49,200 nucleotides of DNA from JAKQHY01 sp034429475 (GTDB taxonomy: Bacteria; Chloroflexota; Anaerolineae; B4-G1; SLSP01), in contig DAOUGD010000087.1 in NCBI GenBank assembly GCA_034429475.1, forward strand, positions 1 to 49,200, given 5' to 3'. Numbering within the stretch: position 1 is the first letter of the stretch; every line of letters starts with the position of its first letter. Shown here one piece after another: positions 14,776 to 23,536 of this stretch. Position numbers and translations under genes: made by a program. Below the pieces are notes generated by a model. The model made no database searches. It was not told where the DNA came from and was given only the letters and a program-made list of their open reading frames with translations.

Positions 14776-16515
14776 ATGTTACGAGGGCCAGATGAACGTC
14801 TGCGTTTGATCACCGTATTATTGGTTGCCGCACTGCTGGTTATCTTCGGACAGCTCGTGCGGCTACAAGTTTTGGGGCACAGTCAGTATCACACCGAGGC
14901 CGAAACGCTGGTGCGCCGCCAATATGCTCTGCCTGACCCGCCGTGGGGAGTTATCCTGGATCGGAACGGCGATCTGTTGGTGGGGAACTTGCCGGTTTAC
15001 GATGTGGGGGCCGAGGTGACACTGATAACGGACACGTTGATGTCGGCCGAGACCCTTGCTCCCCTACTGAACCTTCCCGTCAACGACTTGCTCAAAGTCT
15101 TAGCGCCTCCCGCAACAGATAATGGCATTGCAGTTTGGCGGCCATTGGCGCACAATGTTTCAGAAGAATCCGCCGCCAAAATCCGGGAGCTGGGCTGGTC
15201 ATGGCTCACGTTGACCCCCACCTGGGAACGTTTCTATGCAGAAGGCGCGTTGGCCAGCCACACGCTGGGATTCGTCAACAAGGAAGGGCTGGGCTATGGG
15301 GTGCAGGCGTTCCAGTTGCGCTTCTTGCAAGGGGACAACCCCAGTCAAACCGGCCCTGTCACCGTCCAATCCAGCCCCTTAGCCGATGAAGTAGTCGCCA
15401 AGGATACACTCCCGTATCCCGGCACGGATTTGCGACTGACGGTGGATCGCACGATTCAGGCATACATTGAGGGGGAGCTGGACGTCGCCATGCAGGAGTA
15501 CGGCGCCAGCGGCGGAACGATCATCGTGATGAATCCCCGGACGGGCGAAATCCTGGCGATCGCCAGCCGCCCCAACTATGAGCCGTACCGCTATCCAGAG
15601 TATGCAGCAGAGGGTGAAGAGGCGCTCTTCCTTGATCCTTCCGCCACCATCCCCTACGAGCCGGGGTCGGTCTTTAAGGTCATTACACTGGCCGCGGCGC
15701 TGGATTCTGGATTGGCGACCGCCGACTGGTCCTATTACGACAACGGTAAGGTGGAATATGGCGGCATCACGGTCTATAACGCGAGCCGGGGCGCTTACGG
15801 TCAGCAGGATTTGCTAGGGATGATTAACCAATCACTCAACGTGGGCGCGGCGACCCTTTCAACGCGGGTGATGGGCGATGCGGTCTTTTACAAATATTTG
15901 CGCGCGTTTGGATTCGGGCAGACGACCGGTGTAGAAGTGGCGGGCGAATCGGCGGGGTTGGTTCACCTGCCCAGCGATTGGAACTGGTCCGACAGTTATC
16001 TGGCGACCAACGCCTTCGGGCAGGGCATCGCGGTGACGCCCCTGCAACTGGTGACGGCGATCTCCGCCATTGCCAACGACGGCGTGATGATGCAACCGCA
16101 CATCGTCGCAGAGCGGCAGTATTCCGATGGCCGCAGCGTCACAGTATTGCCGAAGCCGATGGCGCGCCCCATTTCTGCTGAGACGGCGCACACGGTAGCC
16201 GAAATCATGGCCCGCTCGGTGGACAAGAAGTCGGACATTTTGGAAATCCCCGGCTATCGCATTGCGGGCAAAAGCGGCACGGCGCAAATTCCCACGACGG
16301 GCGGGTACGAACCGGATTCGGTCATCGGATCGTTTGTCGGGTTTGGCCCCTGGCCCGATCCTCAGGTGCTCATTTTGGTGAAGATTGATCGCCCCAATGT
16401 GCCGGCGGCGCTACGTTGGGGAGAACACACGGCTGTCCCGGTCTTCCGCCGGGTGATGGAGCGGGTGTTTGTACTGATGGGCGTCCCATCAACCGGCGCA
16501 TTAGCTCAGCAATAA
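14776..16515 (+). CDS. ftsI: Class B penicillin-binding protein (FtsI/PBP2-type transpeptidase)
   Basis: A 579-residue septal transpeptidase that cross-links peptidoglycan. One N-terminal transmembrane segment (about 11-31), a dimerisation domain (about 55-210, beginning RGELS-like PPWGVILDRNGDLL) and a transpeptidase domain. Catalytic motifs are S298-V-F-K301, S353-L-N355 and K499-S-G-T502. No PASTA repeats follow. It starts 4 nt after ftsL and pairs with FtsW (20757-21932). Confidence 0.95.
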   Translation: MLRGPDERLRLITVLLVAALLVIFGQLVRLQVLGHSQYHTEAETLVRRQYALPDPPWGVILDRNGDLLVGNLPVYDVGAEVTLITDTLMSAETLAPLLNLPVNDLLKVLAPPATDNGIAVWRPLAHNVSEESAAKIRELGWSWLTLTPTWERFYAEGALASHTLGFVNKEGLGYGVQAFQLRFLQGDNPSQTGPVTVQSSPLADEVVAKDTLPYPGTDLRLTVDRTIQAYIEGELDVAMQEYGASGGTIIVMNPRTGEILAIASRPNYEPYRYPEYAAEGEEALFLDPSATIPYEPGSVFKVITLAAALDSGLATADWSYYDNGKVEYGGITVYNASRGAYGQQDLLGMINQSLNVGAATLSTRVMGDAVFYKYLRAFGFGQTTGVEVAGESAGLVHLPSDWNWSDSYLATNAFGQGIAVTPLQLVTAISAIANDGVMMQPHIVAERQYSDGRSVTVLPKPMARPISAETAHTVAEIMARSVDKKSDILEIPGYRIAGKSGTAQIPTTGGYEPDSVIGSFVGFGPWPDPQVLILVKIDRPNVPAALRWGEHTAVPVFRRVMERVFVLMGVPSTGALAQQ

Positions 16516-16524
16516 AATCGAAGT

Positions 16525-18003
16525 ATGGCGCATCAATCGCTGACCCTGGCGGATCTGATAGAAGGTATCACGCACCGGCGTCCCGCTGCCTGGGAAACGC
16601 CGGTTCATCCTATCATTGACTCGCGCAAAGCGGGGCCAGGGGCCGTGTTCTTTGCCTTCCAGGGGGAGCAGGTGGACGGCCACAATTACGTCGCCGATGC
16701 CTTTAGCAAAGGCGCGATCGCAGCGGTCATTGAACGGGATGTGCCCGTAGAAGCAGATCAAATCATGGCGGGCGACGAGATCCTGCCGGACACGCTCGGC
16801 CTGCCGCTGCTTATCCGCGTCCCCAGCAGCCTGGAAGCACTCCAGGCTGCGGCGCGCTTCTGGCGGCAGCAACTTGATCCGCGCGTTATCGGCATTACCG
16901 GCAGCGTCGGCAAAACAACGACGAAAGAAGTGACGGCGCACGTCTTGGAAAGCCAGTACCGGGTGCTGTACAGCACCGGCTCCTTTAACAATGAAATTGG
17001 ATTGCCGCTGACAGTGTTGGCGTTAACCGACGAACACGAATACCTCGTCCTGGAGATGGGGATGTACGTGCCGGGTGATATCCGCTTCCTGGCGGGGATC
17101 GCACAGCCGCACATCGGCATCATCACCAACGTGGAGTCGGTTCACATCGAGCGCGCCGGCAGCATTGAGGCTATCGCGCTGGGAAAGCGTGAACTGGTCG
17201 AAGCACTGCCCGCCGCGCCAGAAGGGGTGGCGATTCTGAACTACGACGACCGGCGGGTGCGGGCGATGGCAGACTTCACCGTGGCACGGCCCTTCTTCTA
17301 CGGGTTTTCCTCCAAAGCCGATCTGTGGACAGACGAGGTCGAAAGCCTGGGTCTGGAGGGCATCCGGCTGCGCCTGCACTACGGGAAAGAGCAGCTTTAC
17401 ATCAAGGCGCCGCTGTTGGGGCGGCACAGCGCGCACACGGTGCTGCGGGCGACGGCAGCCGGCCTGGTCGCCGGGCTGGATTGGCAGGCCATTGTGGAGG
17501 GGTTGCGCACTTCAAACACACAATTGCGGTTGGTCGCCTCGCCCGGGCCTTACAATTCATTGATTTTGGACGACACCTATAACGCCAGCCCGCCCTCGAC
17601 GCTGGCCGCGCTGAACTTGCTGCGCGACTTGCAATCGGGGGAAGGCCGGCAGCCAGGACGCAAGATTGCCGTGTTGGGCGATATGTTAGAACTGGGCGAC
17701 TACGAAGAAGCCGGACATCTCAAAGTGGGGTGCCGCGTCGCCAGTGTGGCGCAGGAGTTGATCGCAGTAGGCAATCTGGCGCCCTTGCTGGCGCGGGGCG
17801 CGGAATTATGCGGCCTGGAGCCAACGCACATTCACATCGCGCCGGACGCCGGGGCGGCAATTACGCTGTTATGCGAAATCCTTCAACCCCATGATGTGAT
17901 CCTCATCAAAGGCTCGCGGGCAATGAAGATGGAGAGCATTGTAGCGGCGCTCGCGGCCCTGCGCGACACGGCGTGCGCGCTGCCAGGGGAGACGCCAGCA
18001 TGA
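16525..18003 (+). CDS. murF: UDP-MurNAc-tripeptide:D-Ala-D-Ala ligase MurF
   Basis: A 492-residue Mur ligase. The N-terminal UDP-binding part contains DSRKAGPGAVFFAFQGE. The ATP loop is G126-SVGKTT132. VLEMGMYVPGDI and ITNVESVHIER are central-domain motifs, and ILDDTYNASPPSTLAAL and VLGDMLELG mark the C-terminal domain. These are MurF-type rather than MurE-type. No MurE gene precedes it. Its stop overlaps the mraY start (ATGA). Confidence 0.95.
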   Translation: MAHQSLTLADLIEGITHRRPAAWETPVHPIIDSRKAGPGAVFFAFQGEQVDGHNYVADAFSKGAIAAVIERDVPVEADQIMAGDEILPDTLGLPLLIRVPSSLEALQAAARFWRQQLDPRVIGITGSVGKTTTKEVTAHVLESQYRVLYSTGSFNNEIGLPLTVLALTDEHEYLVLEMGMYVPGDIRFLAGIAQPHIGIITNVESVHIERAGSIEAIALGKRELVEALPAAPEGVAILNYDDRRVRAMADFTVARPFFYGFSSKADLWTDEVESLGLEGIRLRLHYGKEQLYIKAPLLGRHSAHTVLRATAAGLVAGLDWQAIVEGLRTSNTQLRLVASPGPYNSLILDDTYNASPPSTLAALNLLRDLQSGEGRQPGRKIAVLGDMLELGDYEEAGHLKVGCRVASVAQELIAVGNLAPLLARGAELCGLEPTHIHIAPDAGAAITLLCEILQPHDVILIKGSRAMKMESIVAALAALRDTACALPGETPA

Positions 18004-19007
18004 GCTTCGCGCTGATTCTCGCCAGCATCTCGTTTCTGATGGTGGTCTTTTGGGGAGGGCCGTACATCGGCTTGCTGCGGCGTTGGAAAGTCGGCAAGCC
18101 GATCCGGATAGATGGCCCCGAAGGCCACTTCACCAAGATGGGAACACCTACGATGGGCGGGATGTTGATTACAGCGCCGGTGCTGTTGATTACCCTGGCG
18201 TTGAACCTTTACAACCTGATGGGGCAGACGGTACTGGGCACCTCCATCCTGGTGCCGCTGGGCGTGATGATCGCCTACGCGGTGTTGGGCGCTTTCGACG
18301 ATATGGCGGGAGTGCGGGGGATGCGGCGCGGCGAGGGGTTCACGGCGCGCTTTAAGTTGCAGATTGAGTTGCTGTTCACGCTGGCGGTGGCGCTGGTGCT
18401 GTATTTTGGGATGGATTTACGCAGTATAGCCGTACCGGGCATCGCGGAGAAGATTGACATCGGGCTGTTCTACATCCCCATCGCCATGTTCATCATCATT
18501 GGTTCAGCCAACGCGGCCAACTTCACCGATGGGCTGGATGGACTGGCAGGCATCATTATGTCCAGCGCATTTGCGGCCTACGGCGTCATCGCCCACTTGC
18601 AGGGGCAGATTTACCTGGAGCGTTTCTGTTTCACCATCGTCGGCGCATCCTTCGCGTTTCTGTGGTTCAACGCGCACCCGGCGACGTTGTTTATGGGCGA
18701 CACCGGCTCGCTGGCGCTCGGTTCGACGTTGGGCGTCGTGGCCCTGATGACCGGGCAGTGGTTGATACTGCCGGTGGTGATGTTGATCCCGGTGGCGGAA
18801 GCGCTCTCCGTCATCATCCAGATCAGTTATTTCAAATATACGAAAAAACGCTTTGGCGCAGGGCGGCGCTTTTTCAAGATGGCGCCGCTGCACCATCACT
18901 TTGAATTGCTCGGCTGGTCCGAGACGCAGATCGTCCAGCGTTTCTGGCTGGTGCAGCTTTTGGCCGCGATGGTCGGCGTCGCGTTGGCCCTGCTCGGCAA
19001 CCCGTAA
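18000..19007 (+). CDS. mraY: Phospho-MurNAc-pentapeptide transferase MraY
   Basis: A 335-residue polytopic membrane enzyme that makes lipid I. Motifs: IRIDGPEGHFTKMGTPTMGG near the N-terminus, FDDMAG-type acidic site in AVLGAFDDMAG, NAANFTDGLDGLAG, FMGDTGSLALG and the histidine motif MAPLHHHFELLGWSE. The ATG at 18000 overlaps the murF stop. The in-frame start at 17973 lies in murF and is rejected. Confidence 0.97.
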   Translation: MSFALILASISFLMVVFWGGPYIGLLRRWKVGKPIRIDGPEGHFTKMGTPTMGGMLITAPVLLITLALNLYNLMGQTVLGTSILVPLGVMIAYAVLGAFDDMAGVRGMRRGEGFTARFKLQIELLFTLAVALVLYFGMDLRSIAVPGIAEKIDIGLFYIPIAMFIIIGSANAANFTDGLDGLAGIIMSSAFAAYGVIAHLQGQIYLERFCFTIVGASFAFLWFNAHPATLFMGDTGSLALGSTLGVVALMTGQWLILPVVMLIPVAEALSVIIQISYFKYTKKRFGAGRRFFKMAPLHHHFELLGWSETQIVQRFWLVQLLAAMVGVALALLGNP

Positions 19008-19048
19008 AGGCACTTTGACATCATGAACCACGTCCAACACACGCTTCT

Positions 19049-19122
19049 TTGTCAGCAGATTGAGCAGATTACTCATGATAGACTGCGCCCAAATCGGCTT
19101 CATCCGCTTAATCTGCTGACAA
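19049..19122. repeat. Inverted repeat of CAGCAGATT units between mraY and murD
   Basis: TTGTCAGCAGATT (19049-19061) is the exact complement of AATCTGCTGACAA (19110-19122). Inner units GAGCAGATT and CCGCTTAATC continue the pattern. It belongs with the element at 33986-34062. Confidence 0.7.
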
Positions 19123-19138
19123 AAAAAGGGGTTTCAGT

Positions 19139-20554
19139 ATGCGGTCAGTAGACGATGGCGCACTTCCCGCTTCGGTCGTCATCCTGGGCCTGGCCCGGCA
19201 AGGCAAGGCGCTGGCGCGCTTCTTCGCCGAGCGCGGCGCGCGGGTGACGGTTTCCGACCGGCAGGACGCCGCCGCCTTGCAGTCCACCCTGACCGATCTG
19301 GCAGACCTGCCCATCCGCTACGAGTTGGGCGCGCATCCGCTGAGCCTGCTGGACGATTGCGAGTTGTTCTGCCTCAGCGGCGGCGTCCCCGCCGACCTGC
19401 CGATTGTGCAGGAAGCGCTGCGGCGCGGCCTCCCGGTGAGCAACGACGCGCAGGAATTCCTGCGGCGCTGCCCGGCGCCGGTGGTGGGCATCACCGGCGC
19501 GGCCGGCAAGACGACCACGACCGCGCTCGTCGGCAAAATGCTGGCGGCGGCCGGCTTCACAACCTGGGTGGGCGGCAACATCGGCAACCCGCTCATCAAC
19601 GACTTGCCGGCGATGCGTCCTGACCACCGGGTGGTGATGGAACTTTCCAGCTTCCAGTTGGAGGTGATGCGCGTGGGCGTGGCCGTTGCAGGGGTGCTGA
19701 ACATCACGCCCAACCACCTGGATCGACACAAGACGATGGCGGCCTACATCGCGGCGAAGCGCAACCTGGTGGCGTACCAGACGGCGCAGGACGTGGCGGT
19801 GTTGAGCTACGACGAGCCAAATGCCCGCGCGCTCGCGGCGGATACGGCGGCGCAAGTGCGGTATTTCAGCGGGCAGATCGAGCCGGAAAGCGGCGCGTTC
19901 TTGCGCGGCGATGACCTTTGGCTCCGGGGGAACGCGGGAGAAGTGCAGGTTTGCCGGCGGGATGACATCCGGCTGCGCGGCTTCCACAACGTGCTCAACG
20001 TGCTCGCGGCCTGCGCCCTGGCCGACGCCGCCGGCGCGCCCGTCGCCGCGCTCCGGGAGGCCATCGGCGCGTTCACCGGCGTCGAGCATCGTCTGGAAGA
20101 AGTGCGGCGGTGGGGCGGCGCGCTGTGGATCAACGATTCCATCGCCACTGCGCCGGAGCGGGTGATGGCGGAGCTGACCGCTTTCGACGAGCCGTTGATT
20201 TTGCTGACCGGGGGGCGCGACAAAAATTTGGAATGGGAAGAGTTTGCCCGGCGCGTCGTGGCGCGTGTGCGCGTGTTGATCACATTTGGCGAAGCGGCGC
20301 CGTTGATTGAGGGGCACGTATCGCGGGCGTGGGAGCAAGGGAGCAAGGGAGCAGGGGAGCAGGGGAGCGGAGGGGCGGAGGCGTTGGAGGAGATCGTGGC
20401 AGCGGGGACTTTGGAGGAAGCGGTACGGGCGGCGGCGGAGCGAGTGCATCCCGGCGACGTGGTGCTGCTCTCACCCGGCGGCACGAGCTTTGATGCATTT
20501 AAAGATTTTGCCGCGCGCGGCGAACGCTTCCGGGAACTGGTGCAGAATTTATAG
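19139..20554 (+). CDS. murD: UDP-MurNAc-L-Ala:D-Glu ligase MurD
   Basis: A 471-residue Mur ligase, slightly longer than usual (about 440-450). The Rossmann N-terminus (VVILGLARQGKALARFFAER), ATP loop G120-AAGKTT126, VMELSSFQLE, NHLDRH and INDSIATAPE are MurD-type. VLLSPGGTSFDAFKDFAARG near the end is the D-Glu-binding SP.. motif region. Residues about 397-414 (Gly/Ser/Glu-rich, EQGSKGAGEQGSGG) are encoded by a purine-rich heptad repeat and look like an insertion in a surface loop of the C-terminal domain. Confidence 0.95.
   Translation: MRSVDDGALPASVVILGLARQGKALARFFAERGARVTVSDRQDAAALQSTLTDLADLPIRYELGAHPLSLLDDCELFCLSGGVPADLPIVQEALRRGLPVSNDAQEFLRRCPAPVVGITGAAGKTTTTALVGKMLAAAGFTTWVGGNIGNPLINDLPAMRPDHRVVMELSSFQLEVMRVGVAVAGVLNITPNHLDRHKTMAAYIAAKRNLVAYQTAQDVAVLSYDEPNARALAADTAAQVRYFSGQIEPESGAFLRGDDLWLRGNAGEVQVCRRDDIRLRGFHNVLNVLAACALADAAGAPVAALREAIGAFTGVEHRLEEVRRWGGALWINDSIATAPERVMAELTAFDEPLILLTGGRDKNLEWEEFARRVVARVRVLITFGEAAPLIEGHVSRAWEQGSKGAGEQGSGGAEALEEIVAAGTLEEAVRAAAERVHPGDVVLLSPGGTSFDAFKDFAARGERFRELVQNL
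20328..20380 (+). repeat. GGAGCAA-type heptad array inside murD
   Basis: Tandem near-copies of GGGAGCA (AGGGAGCAAGGGAGCAGGGG and on) run through the murD coding frame without breaking it. Composition resembles the intergenic heptads at 43777-43882. Confidence 0.75.
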
Positions 20555-20743
20555 TCTGGTAGTCAAATAGTCTAGGAGTCTAGGAGTCAAATAGTCAGAT
20601 AGTCGGGTAGTCGGGTAGTCTAACGTCATTCCGACGACCAACCACTCGACCACCGACTACCGACTACCCAACTACCCAACTACCGACCACCCAACTACCG
20701 ACTACCCAACTACCGACTACCCAACTACCGACTACCCGACTAA
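20553..20743. repeat. Long inverted array of 7-8 nt units between murD and ftsW
   Basis: The left arm repeats AGTCNNNT units (20555-20622, e.g. AGTCGGGTAGTCGGGTAGTC). The right arm repeats ACTACCCA/ACTACCGA units (20655-20743). The arms are complementary and could form a very long stem. The unit length alternates between 7 and 8. No gene. Confidence 0.85.
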
Positions 20744-20756
20744 TTGAGGACGAATC

Positions 20757-21932
20757 ATGAAACAGCGTAAAACGAAAAAAGACAATACAACCGATCGTTT
20801 GTTGCTGGTAGCGGCGCTGGCGCTGTTGGCCTACGGGCTGTTGGTGCTGTACAGCGCGACATTCTATGTGGGCGTCAGTTTTTGGCAGCAGCAGCTTGTC
20901 TGGACAGGGTTGGGCTTGCTGGTGATGTGGGGTATGTACCGCATCCCCTACCCCCTCTGGCAGAAACTCGCGCTGCCGCTGATGGGCGTCACGCTGGTCG
21001 CGCTGGTGATCGTGTTGTTCCTCGGTGAACAAGTGTTCGGCGCGCAACGGTCGCTGTTTGGCGCGTCGGTGCAGCCGGGCGTGCTGGCGCGGCTGGTTGC
21101 CGTGATTTACATCGCCGCGTGGCTTTCGTCGAAGGGCGAGCAGCTCAACCGGGTGCGCTACGGCCTGATTCCCTTCGCCATCATCATCGGCGTGGTGGCC
21201 GGGTTGGTGGCCTTGCAGCCGGACTTGAGCACCGCCCTGCTGCTCGCCGTGACCGGGCTGGCGATGTTCTTCTTTGCCGGCGGCGATCCCATCCAGATTT
21301 TCCTATCGCTTGTCTCCGGCGGGTCAGCGTTCGCTTTCCTGGCGTGGCAACTGCCGCACGCGCGCGCCCGCCTGGTGGATTACCTGGGGTCATTGCGCGA
21401 TCCGACGCAGATGCCCTACCACGTCCACCGCGCCATTCTCGCCATCGGCGAGGGCGGGTTGTTCGGCGTGGGGATCGGCGCGGGGCGGCTGAAATCCGGC
21501 TATCTGCCCTTTCCGCACACCGACAGCATCTTCGCCGTCGTCGGCGAGGAAATGGGCTTGCTGGGGTGTTTGCTGGTGATTGCCTTGTTTATTCTGTTGA
21601 TTTACCGGGGCTACCGGATCGCGTTGGAAACTTCTGATCCCTTTGGCTCTCTGATCGGCTTTGGGATTGCGACGATGATTGCCAGCGAAGCCTTGTTGAA
21701 TGTGTTGGTGATGACGGGGTTGGTGCCGTTCACCGGGACGGCGCTGCCGTTTTTCAGCTACGGCGGTTCGGAGATGTTGGTGACGATGGCCGGGATCGGA
21801 TTATTGCTCGGCGTTTCACGGGGACGCCCCAAAGGAGATTGGGATGCGCTTTTGGATCGTTGGTGGCGGGACTGGCGGGCACGTCTACCCCGCACTGGCC
21901 GCAGCGCAAGCCTTGCAAACCGTCGCGCCTGA
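20757..21932 (+). CDS. ftsW: Lipid II polymerase / divisome protein FtsW (SEDS family)
   Basis: A 391-residue SEDS protein with about 10 transmembrane segments that polymerises glycan strands at the septum. Motifs: YSATF near the first helix, ALQPDLSTALLL, LGSLRDPTQMPYHVHRA, FGVGIGAGRLKSGYLPFPHTDSIFAVVGEE and PFTGTALPFFSYGGSEM. The last 30 residues form an Arg/Trp-rich cytoplasmic tail encoded within an 89-bp overlap with murG. GAGGA lies 6 nt before the ATG. Confidence 0.95.
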   Translation: MKQRKTKKDNTTDRLLLVAALALLAYGLLVLYSATFYVGVSFWQQQLVWTGLGLLVMWGMYRIPYPLWQKLALPLMGVTLVALVIVLFLGEQVFGAQRSLFGASVQPGVLARLVAVIYIAAWLSSKGEQLNRVRYGLIPFAIIIGVVAGLVALQPDLSTALLLAVTGLAMFFFAGGDPIQIFLSLVSGGSAFAFLAWQLPHARARLVDYLGSLRDPTQMPYHVHRAILAIGEGGLFGVGIGAGRLKSGYLPFPHTDSIFAVVGEEMGLLGCLLVIALFILLIYRGYRIALETSDPFGSLIGFGIATMIASEALLNVLVMTGLVPFTGTALPFFSYGGSEMLVTMAGIGLLLGVSRGRPKGDWDALLDRWWRDWRARLPRTGRSASLANRRA

Positions 21933-22941
21933 CGCCGCCCTGACCTGGATCGGCACGGTCGGCGGAATGGAGGAAGCGCTGGTCGCCCGCGCGGGGATTC
22001 CCTTCATCGCCATCCCCGGCGGCGGACTGCACGGCGTGGCGCTCCTCAACGCGGTGCGCAATGGCTGGGAGCTGGTGCGCGGGCTGGTTGAAGTTCGTGG
22101 TCACATGCGGCGCGAGCGGCCCGACGCGCTCCTCACCACCGGCGGCTACGTCAGCGGCCCGGCAGCGACGGCGGCCAGTTGGCAGCACGTCCCGCTCCTG
22201 GTGTACCTGCCCGACATCGAACCGGCGCAGTCCGTGAAAGCAGCGGCCCGGTTGGCGGCGCGCGTCGCCGTGACGGTGGAGGATTCCCGGCAGTTCTTGC
22301 CGGCTCACAAAGTCGTCGTGACGGGCTATCCGCTGGGCGAGCGGATCACGCGCTGGACGCGGGCCACGGGCCGCGCCGCGCTGGGGCTGGATGCGGACGC
22401 GACGGTGCTGCTGGTGTTCGGCGGCAGCCGCGGCGCGCGCTCGATCAACCGGGCGCTGTTGCCCCACCTGGCGGAGTTGACGCCGCTGGCGCACATCGTC
22501 CACGTCAGCGGGACGTTGGATTGGGCGGAAATTGAGACGGCGCGGGCAAGTCTGCCAGACACGGTGAAGGCGCAGTATCAGGCATATCCCTATCTCCACG
22601 ACGAGATGGGGGCGGCGCTGGCGGCGGCCGATCTGGTGGTGTGCCGGGCAGGCGCTTCGACGTTGGGCGAGTTCCCGTATTTTGGCCTGCCCGCGATTCT
22701 GGTCCCGTATCCCCATGCGTGGCGTTACCAGCGGGTGAACGCGGACTGGCTGGCGGCGCGCGGCGCGGCAGTCGTCCTGGAGGACGCCGATTTGGCGGCG
22801 CAACTCGTCCCGCAGGTGCAGACGCTGTTGAGCGACCCGGCGCGGCGCGCGACGATGAGCCAGGCAGCGCGCGCGCTGGCCCGGCCCGACGCGGCGCAGC
22901 GTCTGGCCGAAGCCTTGTTGGCGCTGGCCCGGAGGCGATGA
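21844..22941 (+). CDS. murG: UDP-GlcNAc:lipid I N-acetylglucosaminyltransferase MurG
   Basis: A 365-residue GT28 enzyme that makes lipid II at the inner face of the membrane. Motifs: WIVGGGTGGHVYPALAAA at the start, TTGGYVSGPAATAA, GGSRGARSINRAL, and CRAGASTLGEFPYFGLPAIL with PYPHAWRYQRVNA. The ATG at 21844 follows AAAGGAGATTGGG and lies 89 bp before the ftsW stop in another frame. Confidence 0.95.
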   Translation: MRFWIVGGGTGGHVYPALAAAQALQTVAPDAALTWIGTVGGMEEALVARAGIPFIAIPGGGLHGVALLNAVRNGWELVRGLVEVRGHMRRERPDALLTTGGYVSGPAATAASWQHVPLLVYLPDIEPAQSVKAAARLAARVAVTVEDSRQFLPAHKVVVTGYPLGERITRWTRATGRAALGLDADATVLLVFGGSRGARSINRALLPHLAELTPLAHIVHVSGTLDWAEIETARASLPDTVKAQYQAYPYLHDEMGAALAAADLVVCRAGASTLGEFPYFGLPAILVPYPHAWRYQRVNADWLAARGAAVVLEDADLAAQLVPQVQTLLSDPARRATMSQAARALARPDAAQRLAEALLALARRR

Positions 22942-22942
22942 G

Positions 22943-23473
22943 ATGGTCCCATTAGAAACGCTATTTTGGGGTCTGGTGCTGATGTTTGGCATCATTGGCG
23001 CGCTGCGCGGCTGGGCCAAAGAATTGCTGGTCGTCTTCAGCGTGATTCTGGCGCGATTTGTGGAGTACGTGCTTTGGCAATACGTCCCGGTCATCAACAA
23101 ATCGCTACAAAATCTGGCGACGGAACAGCCGGATACCTGGTTCTACGTCCGAGCGGTGTTATTTATCATCTTGATAGCGTTTGGCTACGCGACGACCACG
23201 ATTTCGGCAGCGCTGGGGTCGCGCGCGCGCAAGGAAAAGTTTCAGGACACCTTGCTAGGGTTTTTCCTGGGCGCGGTCAACGGCTTTTTAATCGTGGGGA
23301 TGCTGTGGGGCTTCCTAGATGCGCTGGAATACAAGTTGTGGGGGATCACCCCGCCAACCACCGCTGCCGCCAAGGGTCTGTTGGAATATCTGCCCATCAG
23401 TTGGTTGGAAGGACCGGCTCTGCTGGTCGCGGTCGCCGTGGCCTTCGTCTTTGTGCTGATCGTGTTTGTTTAG
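22943..23473 (+). CDS. CvpA-like membrane protein
   Basis: A 176-residue protein with four predicted transmembrane helices (about 5-30, 55-80, 95-120 and 150-175). The N-terminus has GALRGWAKELLVVFSVILA, the glycine/Arg-rich first-helix pattern of the CvpA (colicin V production) family. It starts 1 nt after the murG stop, so it is translated with the dcw genes. Its role in the envelope is unknown. Confidence 0.65.
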   Translation: MVPLETLFWGLVLMFGIIGALRGWAKELLVVFSVILARFVEYVLWQYVPVINKSLQNLATEQPDTWFYVRAVLFIILIAFGYATTTISAALGSRARKEKFQDTLLGFFLGAVNGFLIVGMLWGFLDALEYKLWGITPPTTAAAKGLLEYLPISWLEGPALLVAVAVAFVFVLIVFV

Positions 23474-23536
23474 AGCGAATGGGCGAAAATTTATCAACGG
23501 ATTGAACAGATTGTAACGGATTTTCAGGGGAGAGGA

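Noticed and set aside
19145..20449. Long minus-strand open frame opposite murD
   Set aside because: Its His/Arg-rich translation has no recognisable motif, and murD on the other strand has every ligase motif.
20553..20743. CRISPR array
   Set aside because: Repeat units are 7-8 nt with no spacers and an inverted second arm. No cas genes.
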